From Microbacterium salsuginis (GTDB lineage: Bacteria > Actinomycetota > Actinomycetes > Actinomycetales > Microbacteriaceae), in contig NZ_JABACI010000002.1 in assembly GCF_012524205.1 (NCBI RefSeq), forward strand, positions 310,001 through 374,000: a stretch of 64,000 nt of DNA, in the 5' to 3' direction. The notes below the pieces were generated by a model. It had not been told where the DNA came from. It did no database searches and worked only from the letters and a program-made list of their open reading frames with translations. Shown piece by piece: positions 18,980 through 28,328 of this stretch (positions are counted from its first letter, which is position 1; the number at the start of each line of letters is the position of its first letter). Both the position numbers and the translations under genes were made by a program.

Positions 18980-19732
18980 TCAGGAGATGCCGCTGTTGTA
19001 CTGCTCGTTGTAGCGGTCCAGGACGTCGTCGATCGGAGCGTCCAGCGCCAGGCGGTGCCCATCGAGGTAGAGCCCGCGCGTGCAGAAGCGGCGCAGATCC
19101 CGTTCATTGTGGGAGACGAAGAAGAGCGTCCGCCCATCGGCGAGTAATTCGTCGATGCGCCGATAGCACTTCTCACGGAACGCCTTGTCGCCGACAGCCA
19201 GCACTTCGTCGACCAGCAGGATCGGCTCTTCCAGCTGCGACACCACCGAGAAGGCGAGTCGCACCTTCATGCCGTTGCTGAGGTGCTTGTAGGGCGTGTC
19301 GACGAAGTCGCCCAACTCGGCGAAGTCGATGATGCCGTCGAAGCGGCGCGAGACCTCGGCCTTCGACATCCCATGAAGTCCCGACGTGAGTCGCACGTTC
19401 TCACGCACCGTCAGGTCGCCGACGAAGCCGCCGGTGATCTCGATCAGGGGGGCGACTCCGCCGTGGACGGTCACCGTGCCTTCGTCCGGGAGCAGGACAC
19501 CCGCCACGAGCTTGAGCAACGTCGACTTGCCCTGACCGTTGCGCCCCACAACGCCGATCGACTCCCCCGGCTCGACGTTGAAGCTCACGTCACGCAGCGC
19601 CCAGAACTCGCCGGGCTTCGAGCGCCGGGACGAGTCGGCGAAGAGGTCCTTGATATTCCGGCGACCACGGCGGTTGCGGCGGAAGCGCACGCCGAGATCC
19701 TTCACCTCGATCGCGAGACCGGATGCTGTCAT
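18980..19732 (-). CDS. wzt: Polysaccharide ABC exporter ATPase (Wzt/TagH type), first copy
   Basis: A 250-residue ATP-binding subunit. It has the Walker A GRNGQGKST, the variant signature LSNGMKVRL, Walker B ILLVDEVLAVGD and switch histidine VSHNERDL. The N-terminal segment FRRNRRGRRNIKDLFAD before the first strand is typical of polysaccharide exporters. It ends soon after the ATPase core and lacks the C-terminal carbohydrate-binding domain of O9a-type Wzt, so it resembles the galactan and teichoic acid exporters. The ATG shares one nucleotide with the stop of wzm (TGATG), so subunits are coupled. Confidence 0.93.
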   Translation of the reverse strand: MTASGLAIEVKDLGVRFRRNRRGRRNIKDLFADSSRRSKPGEFWALRDVSFNVEPGESIGVVGRNGQGKSTLLKLVAGVLLPDEGTVTVHGGVAPLIEITGGFVGDLTVRENVRLTSGLHGMSKAEVSRRFDGIIDFAELGDFVDTPYKHLSNGMKVRLAFSVVSQLEEPILLVDEVLAVGDKAFREKCYRRIDELLADGRTLFFVSHNERDLRRFCTRGLYLDGHRLALDAPIDDVLDRYNEQYNSGIS

Positions 19733-20538
19733 CACAGCTCCTTCAGCATGGGACGCTCGAGCCGGCGGAAGGTGAAGATACCAAGGCCCAAGAAGAGGAA
19801 CGACATGACCGCTCCGATCCAGACGACCCACGGATCCCATTCGCCGGGAAAGAACCCGACCCGATAGAGGGCGAAGATGCCGGAGAGCGGGTTGAACGCG
19901 GCGAGCGCTTCGGCCCAGCCAGGCAGGTCTTCGACCCCGTAGATCACGGGCGATGCGTAGAAGAGTGCACGCAGGATGAGCTTCGTCGTGCGCTCGAGGT
20001 CAGTCCAGAGAACGCAGAGCGGCGCCACCAGCAGTCCGAGGCCGATCAGTAGCACCGTCTGAAGGAAGATGGCGACCGGGAACCAGAGCAGCCCCCAGTT
20101 CATCTCCGCCGGAGTCTTCGTGAACTGCGAGACGACGATGAACAGGGCGAGTACGGGGATTGAACAGAGAAACTCGATCCCCTTCGAGAGCACGATTCGG
20201 TTGACCCAGATCGTCCGCGGGATCGCTGTGGACCGCACCAGGCGGGCGTCTTTATTGAATGCCCTCGTGAAGTCCGAGACCGCAGCGTTGAACCACACCC
20301 ACGGCAGGAGCGCGGTGATGAGGAAAACGATGTACGGATCGTGCCCGACCGTCCGCTGGAACACCTGGGTGAAGACGAACCAGTAGATCGCACTCATCAC
20401 GAGCGGGTCGAGGATCGACCACAGGTATCCGAGCGCGCTGGTCGAGTACCGGACCTTGAGGTCGCGCGCCGACAGCAGCCACAGGGAGTGGAGGTAGCGC
20501 CGGGGCGATCCGGGGGCGCCGACGGCGGCGGTGGTCAC
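19732..20538 (-). CDS. wzm: Polysaccharide ABC exporter permease (Wzm type), first copy
   Basis: A 268-residue ABC-2 type permease with six membrane helices and the N-terminal motif SARDLKVRYSTSALGYLWSI. The middle contains TALLPWVWFNAAVSDFTRAF and KLILRALFYASPVIYGVEDL. It pairs with the ATPase downstream to export lipid-linked glycan. I chose the GTG at 20538 rather than the GTG at 20565, because TAGAAT (20546-20551) ends exactly 7 nt before it. It is orthologous in role to mycobacterial Rv3783, which exports the galactan precursor, and glf lies upstream on the same strand. Confidence 0.92.
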   Translation of the reverse strand: MTTAAVGAPGSPRRYLHSLWLLSARDLKVRYSTSALGYLWSILDPLVMSAIYWFVFTQVFQRTVGHDPYIVFLITALLPWVWFNAAVSDFTRAFNKDARLVRSTAIPRTIWVNRIVLSKGIEFLCSIPVLALFIVVSQFTKTPAEMNWGLLWFPVAIFLQTVLLIGLGLLVAPLCVLWTDLERTTKLILRALFYASPVIYGVEDLPGWAEALAAFNPLSGIFALYRVGFFPGEWDPWVVWIGAVMSFLFLGLGIFTFRRLERPMLKEL

Positions 20539-20545
20539 GCACTCG

Positions 20546-20551
20546 ATTCTA
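20546..20551 (-). promoter_or_regulatory. Leaderless -10 element of wzm
   Basis: TAGAAT on the minus strand ends 7 nt before the GTG at 20538. It implies that wzm-wzt can be transcribed independently of glf. Confidence 0.5.
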
Positions 20552-20586
20552 GGCGGCGGGAGCACGACGGTCCGCGCATCCCGTGG

Positions 20587-20720
20587 TCACTTGCGCAGCG
20601 CCGCCGCCAGCTGCCGCGCGATCTCAGATCCCATTTCGGCGTACCCTCGCATCCCATCAGCGCCGCCGCGACCGTGACGGCGACGAGCGCGGCTGTCAAC
20701 CGGCGCCACGCCCTCCTCAC
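20587..20720 (-). pseudogene. Remnant of a secreted SGNH/GDSL-type hydrolase
   Basis: A GTG at 20720 opens a typical lipoprotein signal, with basic MRRAWRRL, a hydrophobic core LTAALVAVTVAAAL and a lipobox-like LMGC. The same frame then reads an unnatural basic stretch. In the next frame, joined at the lipobox, the DNA reads GMRGYAEMGSEIARQLAAAL and stops at 20587; GYAEMGxxIAxxL is the usual C-terminal helix after the catalytic His of SGNH hydrolases. The simplest reading is a large internal deletion that fused the signal peptide to the extreme C-terminus out of frame. It is a short relic, so the family call is tentative. Confidence 0.5.
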
Positions 20721-20750
20721 GGTCGGTCGACACCCCGTGCAAGCTTTCGC

Positions 20751-22197
<1,447 letters not shown>

Positions 22198-24318
22198 GTG
22201 ACGGCTCGCGTCCTCGACGTCGACGCTGTGGCCCCTGCCGGGTCCGGCGCGTCTCCCCGGGACGTCAGGCTCGAGATCCAAGCACTTCGCGCTCTGGCTG
22301 TCCTCGGGGTCGTGCTCTTCCATCTGTGGCCTTCGGCGCTGCCGGGCGGTTTCGTCGGCGTGGACGTGTTCTTCGTCTTGTCGGGATTTCTCATCACCGA
22401 TCACCTGATGCGGGAGCTCAACAGGACGAACTCCATCAGCCTCCCGCGGTTCTGGGCACGCCGCATCCGGCGCCTCCTCCCCGCGTCGTTCGCAACCATC
22501 GCCGCGACTGCCGTTGGCGTATACACGCTCGTTCCCGCTAGTCGATGGCCACAGTTCGGCCAGGAGATCATCGCGTCGGGTTTTTATGTCGAGAACTGGT
22601 ACCTGGCCTGGCAGTCGGTCGACTACATGGCGCTGTCGAACGTCAAGAGCCCGAGCCAGCATTTCTGGTCTCTCGGCGTCGAAGAGCAGTTCTACGTCGT
22701 TTGGCCCCTCCTGCTGCTCCTTGCCGCTTGGCTCGCGACGCGGATGAAGAAGAATCGGCGGGCGGTGGCGGCGGGCGCGCTCGTGGCTGTCGCCGTCGCG
22801 AGCCTGATTCATTCTGTTTCGTACTCTTCGAGCGATCCGGGTCCGGCCTACTTCTTCACGTCGACTCGAGTGTGGGAATTCGCGGCGGGTGGGATCCTCG
22901 CTCTCTGGCTCAGCTCCGGTCGCGTCGCTCTGCGTCCCAGGGCGGCGTCCGTCGTGTCGTGGGCCGGCATCGCGTGCGTCATCGTCTCGATGGTGACGTA
23001 CGGCCCTGCCACGCCCTTCCCGTCGTACACGGCGATGCTGCCCGTGGTTGGGACGTGCCTCGTCATCGTCGCCGGCATGCCCTCTGTGCGCTGGGCACCG
23101 AGCCGCGTGATGGCGGTGCGCCCTGTCCAGTTCGTCGGTGATGTCTCGTACGGTGTCTACCTGTGGCACTGGCCGCTCATCATCCTGATTCCATACGCTC
23201 TGGGAGCGCCGCTCCCGACGTGGCTCAAGGTGATCGTCCTCGCCGCGTCGATCGCGCTCGGCTTCCTCTCGAAGAAGCTGGTCGAGGATCCCATCCGGCG
23301 TCATCGGGTTGTCACCCAGCACCGTCCGCGATGGACGTTCGCCGTCACGGCCGCCGCGATGGCATTGACCATGGTCGCTGTGCTGCCGATGGCGCGATGG
23401 ACCGCCCAACCGGTGCCCGCGCCGGAACCCACGACGGCCGGATGTCTCGGCGCCATGGCGATGCTGGATGCAGGGTGCGGCGATGTCACGGCCGCTCCGC
23501 TCATCGCGGATCCGACCTCGTTCGCGCAGGATCTCCCTCCCTCCGAGATCATCGGCTGCAGCCGCGCCGCGGAGAGCGGCACGTACGCTCGATGCGAGTT
23601 CGGAGACCCGTCTGCGCCGCGCCGCTACGCGTTGCTCGGAGACTCGCATGCGGTGCGTCTCGTCGAGCCTCTCGGCGACATCGCGAGGGAGCGCGATCAC
23701 GGACTGAGCACATTCCTCATCAACGGATGCGCCGCAGTGGCCCGAGAGGAGGTGGGAACGGTGTGGGGAATGCCCGATCGCCCCGATCTCTGTCGCGAGA
23801 CCTCCGCCGCCGCACTGGATGAGATCGCCGCTGACGAGTCGATCGACGTCGTCATCCTCAACAACCGAACGCGTCTGTACCTCCCCACGGATCCTGCCGA
23901 TCTCCCGCTGACGGCCGAGCAGGTCGCAGACACGATCTCACTGCTCCAAGCCGCGCAGAAGCAGGTCATCGTGCTCGAGGACACGCCGGAGATGCACGAG
24001 ACACCCCCCAGAGAGGCGGAGAGCGCTTCAGACTGCCTGCTGCGCACTCGCGATGTCGAAGCGTGCGCGCTCCGGGCTCCCCAGGCGGAGTTCGCCGACC
24101 CGATGCGAGCGGCCGCCGAGATGACCGGAGCGGGTCTGCTCTCGCTCAACGATCTCTTCTGCGACGACGATCTTTGCCTTCCGCAGGTGGGAGGACTCAT
24201 CGTCTACAGCGACGACAACCACCTGACTCGATCGTTCGCAGGGTCGCTTCGCGGTCCTCTGGGCGAGCGACTGGACCAGGCGCTGGCAGATCAGGCCGCG
24301 GCGGCCGACGCGGGCTGA
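22198..24318 (+). CDS. OafA/YrhL-type acyltransferase fused to SGNH-like domain
   Basis: A 706-residue two-domain enzyme. The N-terminal acyltransferase-3 domain (about 25-400) has ten or so helices; it starts LEIQALRALAVLGVVLFHLW, with FVGVDVFFVLSGFLIT and RFWARRIRRLLPASF containing the usual arginines, and HFWSLGVEEQFYVVWPLL. The C-terminal extracytoplasmic part (about 420-700) has the SGNH block I-like ALLGDSHAVRLVEPL and block III-like VVILNNRTRLY; a final DDNHLTRSFAG gives the expected D-x-x-H pair. It should O-acetylate the exported polymer, moving acyl groups across the membrane. GTG start; its 3' end overlaps the opposite-strand gene by 28 bp. Confidence 0.93.
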   Translation: MTARVLDVDAVAPAGSGASPRDVRLEIQALRALAVLGVVLFHLWPSALPGGFVGVDVFFVLSGFLITDHLMRELNRTNSISLPRFWARRIRRLLPASFATIAATAVGVYTLVPASRWPQFGQEIIASGFYVENWYLAWQSVDYMALSNVKSPSQHFWSLGVEEQFYVVWPLLLLLAAWLATRMKKNRRAVAAGALVAVAVASLIHSVSYSSSDPGPAYFFTSTRVWEFAAGGILALWLSSGRVALRPRAASVVSWAGIACVIVSMVTYGPATPFPSYTAMLPVVGTCLVIVAGMPSVRWAPSRVMAVRPVQFVGDVSYGVYLWHWPLIILIPYALGAPLPTWLKVIVLAASIALGFLSKKLVEDPIRRHRVVTQHRPRWTFAVTAAAMALTMVAVLPMARWTAQPVPAPEPTTAGCLGAMAMLDAGCGDVTAAPLIADPTSFAQDLPPSEIIGCSRAAESGTYARCEFGDPSAPRRYALLGDSHAVRLVEPLGDIARERDHGLSTFLINGCAAVAREEVGTVWGMPDRPDLCRETSAAALDEIAADESIDVVILNNRTRLYLPTDPADLPLTAEQVADTISLLQAAQKQVIVLEDTPEMHETPPREAESASDCLLRTRDVEACALRAPQAEFADPMRAAAEMTGAGLLSLNDLFCDDDLCLPQVGGLIVYSDDNHLTRSFAGSLRGPLGERLDQALADQAAAADAG

Positions 24319-26603
24319 GTCCGCTCCGCGCGGCGAAGCACGATCGGCGAGGCGACCGACCACCCGATCGCGAGCACCGCGGCGGCGATCCCGGCGCCCA
24401 GTTCGAACGCCCACCCTGGCGGGCGGAAGGTGACCGTCACCGTCTCTCCGACATCGGCGGCGCCGACTTCGACCGTCAGGAGGTACCCGCGCTCCGGGTC
24501 TGCCAGAGCCCCACGATCGGTCGCGTACCCGGGCCAGGCCAAGCGGCTGAAGACAACCTCGCCGCCCCTCGCGCCGACCGCGTCCACGGTGAATGTGACG
24601 GAGGTATCCGACTGCGACAGCACGGTGACCTCAGTGCCGCCTGCGGTGCGCGCGACGCCACCAGCGGGCGGGAGCGGGTCGTTCCGATGAAGCGTCCAGG
24701 TGAACTCTCCCGGCTCCACGGTCCAGCCCTCCGGCGCCACAGGCTCTTCTTCGAGCCCCTCGCCCTTGATCACGATGACCGTGTTGAGCGAGAGGTCATC
24801 GACGAGGAGCGGCGCCTGTCCGCCGAACAGGGCATCGTACGCGCCGGGGCACGTCCAGCCACGGAGGTCGATGCACAGGTCCTTCACGAACGCACTGAAG
24901 GGAAGGACGGTATAGACGCTGGCGGAGTCCTTCCCCGTGACGTACCAGAGATTCGCCAGCAGCGACTCTTGGTACGACTCGGGATGCGACTGCAGCGAGT
25001 AGACGTCACCGACGCTCATGATGCCCGAGTCCATGCCGTCACCGACCGAACGGAGCTGCGCGACGGACGACGGCACGCGGAAGTCGCCCAGCGGACTCGT
25101 CGGATACTTTGCGAGCTGTGGGGCGAGGACGACCACGGATGCGGCGAGAGTCAGCAGAGCCAGCGTGGCCGCACGCGACGTCCCGGCTCGCCCGCCGCCC
25201 TCGCGTCCTGCGCCGGATCCCCCTGCCACGAGATCGGGCTCCGATCCGGTATCCGCGGATCCCCCAGTTCGATACCACCGGTCGAGCAGCCAATAGAGAA
25301 TGAGCTGCAGCGTCAGTCCCAATCCGACCCACGCCCATGCGGCCGGCTGCGCCGCCCAGGCCAGCCACGCCGAGAGAACCGTGATCAGCACTATGCCCAC
25401 GCGCTGGCGGAAGGTCACCACGGGTGGCATTCCGCGGCTCGCCAGCACGGCGAAGACCAGGGCGACGACCACCACGACGTACGGCATCATGCGCGCGGGA
25501 TACCGCAGCGGACCGATGACGCTCGGTCCGATCACGAGCGCGACGCTCACGGCGAGCATCGCATACGGGACCAGAAGTGAGCGCCAGTTCTTGACGGCTG
25601 CACGGGCGAAGAGAACGAACAGCGGCAGGAGCCAAGTCACGTACTGCAGGGGCACCGGGGCGATGTCGCCCCAGTACCCTTTCACGGTGCTCACGGCGGT
25701 GGGGATCGCAGACGTGGCCAGGTCACCGATGTCCATGTTGAGGAACAGGTCGTTCGCAATGCCTGCGTTCGCTCGTTCCGTCACGGGCGCCGTGAGGACG
25801 CCGGGGAGATACACGAGCACGGTGAGGAGCGCTGCATACACACCCAAAACAAGGGGTCTCACCGTCGCCCGGAACCCGCGACGGACCCATTCCTCGATCA
25901 CTGTGGCGATTAAGAGGAATGCGAGCTCGATCACGCCGAAGACGTAGCCGACCGTGATCAGCAGGAGGGCGAGTATGAAGAACGGGATCGGGCTTCGGCC
26001 GCCGCGTACGTGGCGTCGAACCGCCCACCACGTCAGGGCGAACAGGGCGACGTTCTGTAATCCCGTGACCCACGATGGGGCGTCGAGATAGGCGGTCTGC
26101 CCGCCCGTCGTCGCGATGAATCCTGCCACCGCGGCCCAGTGGGGTGCGGCCCCGAACTCGCGCGCGAGCAGAAACACGCCAGTGCACAGTGCGAGCAGAA
26201 AGACGACCTTCACGACCGTCGCATAGACGACCGCGTTGGGGACTGCATGGGATCCGACGGCGATCACCCAGGCGAGCGGGCTCAACAGGCCCCACTGACC
26301 CTCGGCCAAGTAGTTCCCGCCCTGCCATGCGCCGGGATCGAGCATCGTCCAGCTCCCGGACAGCAGGCGCGAGCCCAGTCCGTACCACTGACCGTACGCC
26401 CCGAGCTGCGTGTCGTCCCAGAAGAAGTACCGGGTGGTGACGACCACACGGACCAGCGCGATCAGAACTGTTGCGGCGCACGCGAGGAGCCACCAGACGG
26501 CGGCTCCTTCCGGCATCCTCCGCGCTCCGCCGCCACCGGCCTGCGACGTTCGCTGCGCACGGGTGTCGGTATGGGCACGCGAGGGCGGAGCGGTCTGCAC
26601 CAT
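24291..26603 (-). CDS. Large multi-membrane YfhO-like protein, putative glycosyl or glycan-modifying enzyme
   Basis: A 770-residue protein with about 12 hydrophobic segments and a C-terminal extracytoplasmic beta-rich domain (about 540-740) followed by a last helix. The first large loop reads YFFWDDTQLGAYGQWYGL and GNYLAEGQWGLLSPLAW, close to the pattern of YfhO-family proteins, some of which glycosylate teichoic acids. The acidic WDD may be the catalytic site. Family membership is judged by eye. ATG at 26603 or GTG at 26600: TACCCT (26607-26612) ends 6 nt before the GTG. Convergent with the acyltransferase, with a 28-bp tail overlap. Confidence 0.6.
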   Translation of the reverse strand: MVQTAPPSRAHTDTRAQRTSQAGGGGARRMPEGAAVWWLLACAATVLIALVRVVVTTRYFFWDDTQLGAYGQWYGLGSRLLSGSWTMLDPGAWQGGNYLAEGQWGLLSPLAWVIAVGSHAVPNAVVYATVVKVVFLLALCTGVFLLAREFGAAPHWAAVAGFIATTGGQTAYLDAPSWVTGLQNVALFALTWWAVRRHVRGGRSPIPFFILALLLITVGYVFGVIELAFLLIATVIEEWVRRGFRATVRPLVLGVYAALLTVLVYLPGVLTAPVTERANAGIANDLFLNMDIGDLATSAIPTAVSTVKGYWGDIAPVPLQYVTWLLPLFVLFARAAVKNWRSLLVPYAMLAVSVALVIGPSVIGPLRYPARMMPYVVVVVALVFAVLASRGMPPVVTFRQRVGIVLITVLSAWLAWAAQPAAWAWVGLGLTLQLILYWLLDRWYRTGGSADTGSEPDLVAGGSGAGREGGGRAGTSRAATLALLTLAASVVVLAPQLAKYPTSPLGDFRVPSSVAQLRSVGDGMDSGIMSVGDVYSLQSHPESYQESLLANLWYVTGKDSASVYTVLPFSAFVKDLCIDLRGWTCPGAYDALFGGQAPLLVDDLSLNTVIVIKGEGLEEEPVAPEGWTVEPGEFTWTLHRNDPLPPAGGVARTAGGTEVTVLSQSDTSVTFTVDAVGARGGEVVFSRLAWPGYATDRGALADPERGYLLTVEVGAADVGETVTVTFRPPGWAFELGAGIAAAVLAIGWSVASPIVLRRAERTQPASAAAA

Positions 26604-26649
26604 ACGAGGGTACCGGGCGAGCGCGAGCGCTCCCCGACGGAACCCCAGA

Positions 26650-26679
26650 GGCACGCCTAGTACGCTGGGTAGGCGTGCC
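26650..26679. promoter_or_regulatory. 10-bp perfect inverted repeat in a divergent promoter (candidate operator)
   Basis: GGCACGCCTA (26650-26659) and TAGGCGTGCC (26670-26679) are exact complements with a 10-nt spacer. The repeat sits between the divergent starts at 26603 and 26716, roughly central. Arm centres are two helical turns apart, as expected for a dimeric regulator. It could also fold as an RNA hairpin in the leader of the plus-strand operon. It may control the deoxysugar operon. Confidence 0.5.
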
Positions 26680-26715
26680 CGCCGGGCACAGGTGAGCGCG
26701 GAGGAGTTTTCATCG

Positions 26716-27588
26716 ATGGGTGCGACTGTCGCTGTCACGGGCGCCGGAGGCTATATCGGTCGACACGTTGTGCGCAGCATCCTCGAACGGGGCGACGACG
26801 TTCTCGCCGTGGTGCGGCAACCTGATCCCGAGCTCGCCGCCGAGCTCGGACGCGACCGCATCATGCAAGCCGACGTGTTCGACCTCGACACCTCCGACTG
26901 GACGCGACTGACCGCGTGCGATGCGCTCATGCACTTGGCGTGGCGCGACGGCTTCGTCCTTCGCTCGCGTGCGCACGGCGAGGATGTGTCCCGTCACTAC
27001 GAATTCCTGTTGCGGTCAGCCGACGAAGGGATCGGCAGAATCGCGGTTCTCGGGACGATGCACGAGATCGGCTACTGGGAGGGCGCGATCGGCGAAGACA
27101 CCCCTAGCAATCCGACGACTCCATACGGGATCGCAAAGCACGCACTGCGTCGCCTCCTGGAGACCTCGTTGGAGGGCTCGGAGACCTCGCTGGCATGGCT
27201 GCGCTGCTACTACATCACCGGAGATGACGAGCGCAGCAACTCGGTCTTCAACAAGATCCTGCTCGCCGAGGGGCGCGGCGACACGACGTTCCCGTTCACC
27301 AGCGGACGCAATCTCTACGATTTCAGCGACGTTGCTGACCTCGCGGATCAGCTCGTGACCGCTGCTCTCGATCGACAGGCTCTCGGCGTCATCGACTGCT
27401 GCTCGGGCACCCCGCAGTCACTCGCAGACGCTGTCGAGGGCTTCATCGCCGCGCGGGGCCTCTCCATACGCCTCGAGTACGGCGCGTTCCCCGACCGCCC
27501 GTTCGACTCGCCCGGAGTGTGGGGCGACCCGACCCGCATCAGCGCGATCATGGCGCACAACCCGACACGCTCGAAGAAGGAACAATGA
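26716..27588 (+). CDS. NAD(P)-dependent sugar epimerase/dehydratase (SDR), candidate deoxysugar 4-ketoreductase
   Basis: A 290-residue extended SDR. The cofactor motif VTGAGGYIGRHV is at the N-terminus and the catalytic pair appears as TPYGIAKHALRR (Tyr-x-x-x-Lys). It opens an operon in which the next two genes encode a 2,3-dehydratase and a Gfo/Idh/MocA ketoreductase, so the likely job is 4-ketoreduction of the dTDP-2,6-dideoxy-4-ketohexose; a C-4 epimerase role is an alternative. The ATG at 26716 follows GGAGG; the upstream open frame is discounted because it runs through the divergent promoter. It overlaps the next gene by 4 nt (ATGA). Confidence 0.75.
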   Translation: MGATVAVTGAGGYIGRHVVRSILERGDDVLAVVRQPDPELAAELGRDRIMQADVFDLDTSDWTRLTACDALMHLAWRDGFVLRSRAHGEDVSRHYEFLLRSADEGIGRIAVLGTMHEIGYWEGAIGEDTPSNPTTPYGIAKHALRRLLETSLEGSETSLAWLRCYYITGDDERSNSVFNKILLAEGRGDTTFPFTSGRNLYDFSDVADLADQLVTAALDRQALGVIDCCSGTPQSLADAVEGFIAARGLSIRLEYGAFPDRPFDSPGVWGDPTRISAIMAHNPTRSKKEQ

Positions 27589-28328
27589 CGCTGAGAGACG
27601 AACTTTTCGCAGTCGCGGCGCGGCTTGAGAACGCTGCCGATCGCGATCAGATCCGTGAATACATCGATCTGGTGCTGAGCGACGAGAACGCGTTCTACAA
27701 CACCGATGAGCTGCGCGAATGGATCGATGCGATCCGCGCCGCATCGCCGATCCAGCTCGACCGCAAGAACATCTCGGACCTGCGCAACTGGCACGTCGAC
27801 CCGATCACAGGTGAGATCTTTCACGCCTCCGGCGAGTTCTTCCGCGTCATCGGCGTGGGAATCACGAACTCGGCGCGCGAGGTGAGCGGTTGGGATCAGC
27901 CGTTCATCTATCAGAAGGAAGCCGGAATCCTCGGCATCATCCGCACCCGGTTCGACGGAGTCTGGCACTACCTGCTGAATGCGAAGGCAGAACCGGGTAA
28001 CACGCTCCTTTACCAGATCTCGCCCACACTGCAGGCGACGTACTCGAATCTGAAGACCGCCCACGGTGGACGAGTGCCCCGCTTCAGCGAGTTCTTCGTC
28101 GAGGAGGGTGCGGCGCCACGCAAGGTCGTCTATCGTCAGTGGCTCGCCGAGGACGGCGGCCGGTTCTTCCTCAAATCCAACCTCAACATGCTCGTCGAAG
28201 TCGCCGCCGAAGATCTGCCCGTACTTCCCGACGAGTACCGATGGTTCACCCTGTCGCAGATCAAGCAGCTGCTCCGGGAAGACAACTACATCAACCCCCA
28301 CGTGCGAGGCATCCTGTGCCACCTCTGA
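27585..28328 (+). CDS. NDP-hexose 2,3-dehydratase, single-domain form
   Basis: Removes the C-2 hydroxyl of dTDP-4-keto-6-deoxyglucose to give the 3,4-diketo-2,6-dideoxy sugar, the committed step to 2-deoxysugars. The recognised core runs from WHVDPITGEIFHASGEFF through GWDQPFIYQKEAGILGII, HYLLNAKAEPGNT, QISPTLQATYSNLKTAHGG and FFLKSNLNMLVEV to INPHVRGILCHL. These match TylX3/EvaA-type enzymes strongly. Those enzymes are about 450-480 residues with two homologous domains; this protein has 247 residues and only one, so it probably works as a homodimer. Residues 1-55 are a helical, acidic extension. Overlaps by 4 nt upstream and 13 nt downstream. Confidence 0.85.
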   Translation: MTLRDELFAVAARLENAADRDQIREYIDLVLSDENAFYNTDELREWIDAIRAASPIQLDRKNISDLRNWHVDPITGEIFHASGEFFRVIGVGITNSAREVSGWDQPFIYQKEAGILGIIRTRFDGVWHYLLNAKAEPGNTLLYQISPTLQATYSNLKTAHGGRVPRFSEFFVEEGAAPRKVVYRQWLAEDGGRFFLKSNLNMLVEVAAEDLPVLPDEYRWFTLSQIKQLLREDNYINPHVRGILCHL

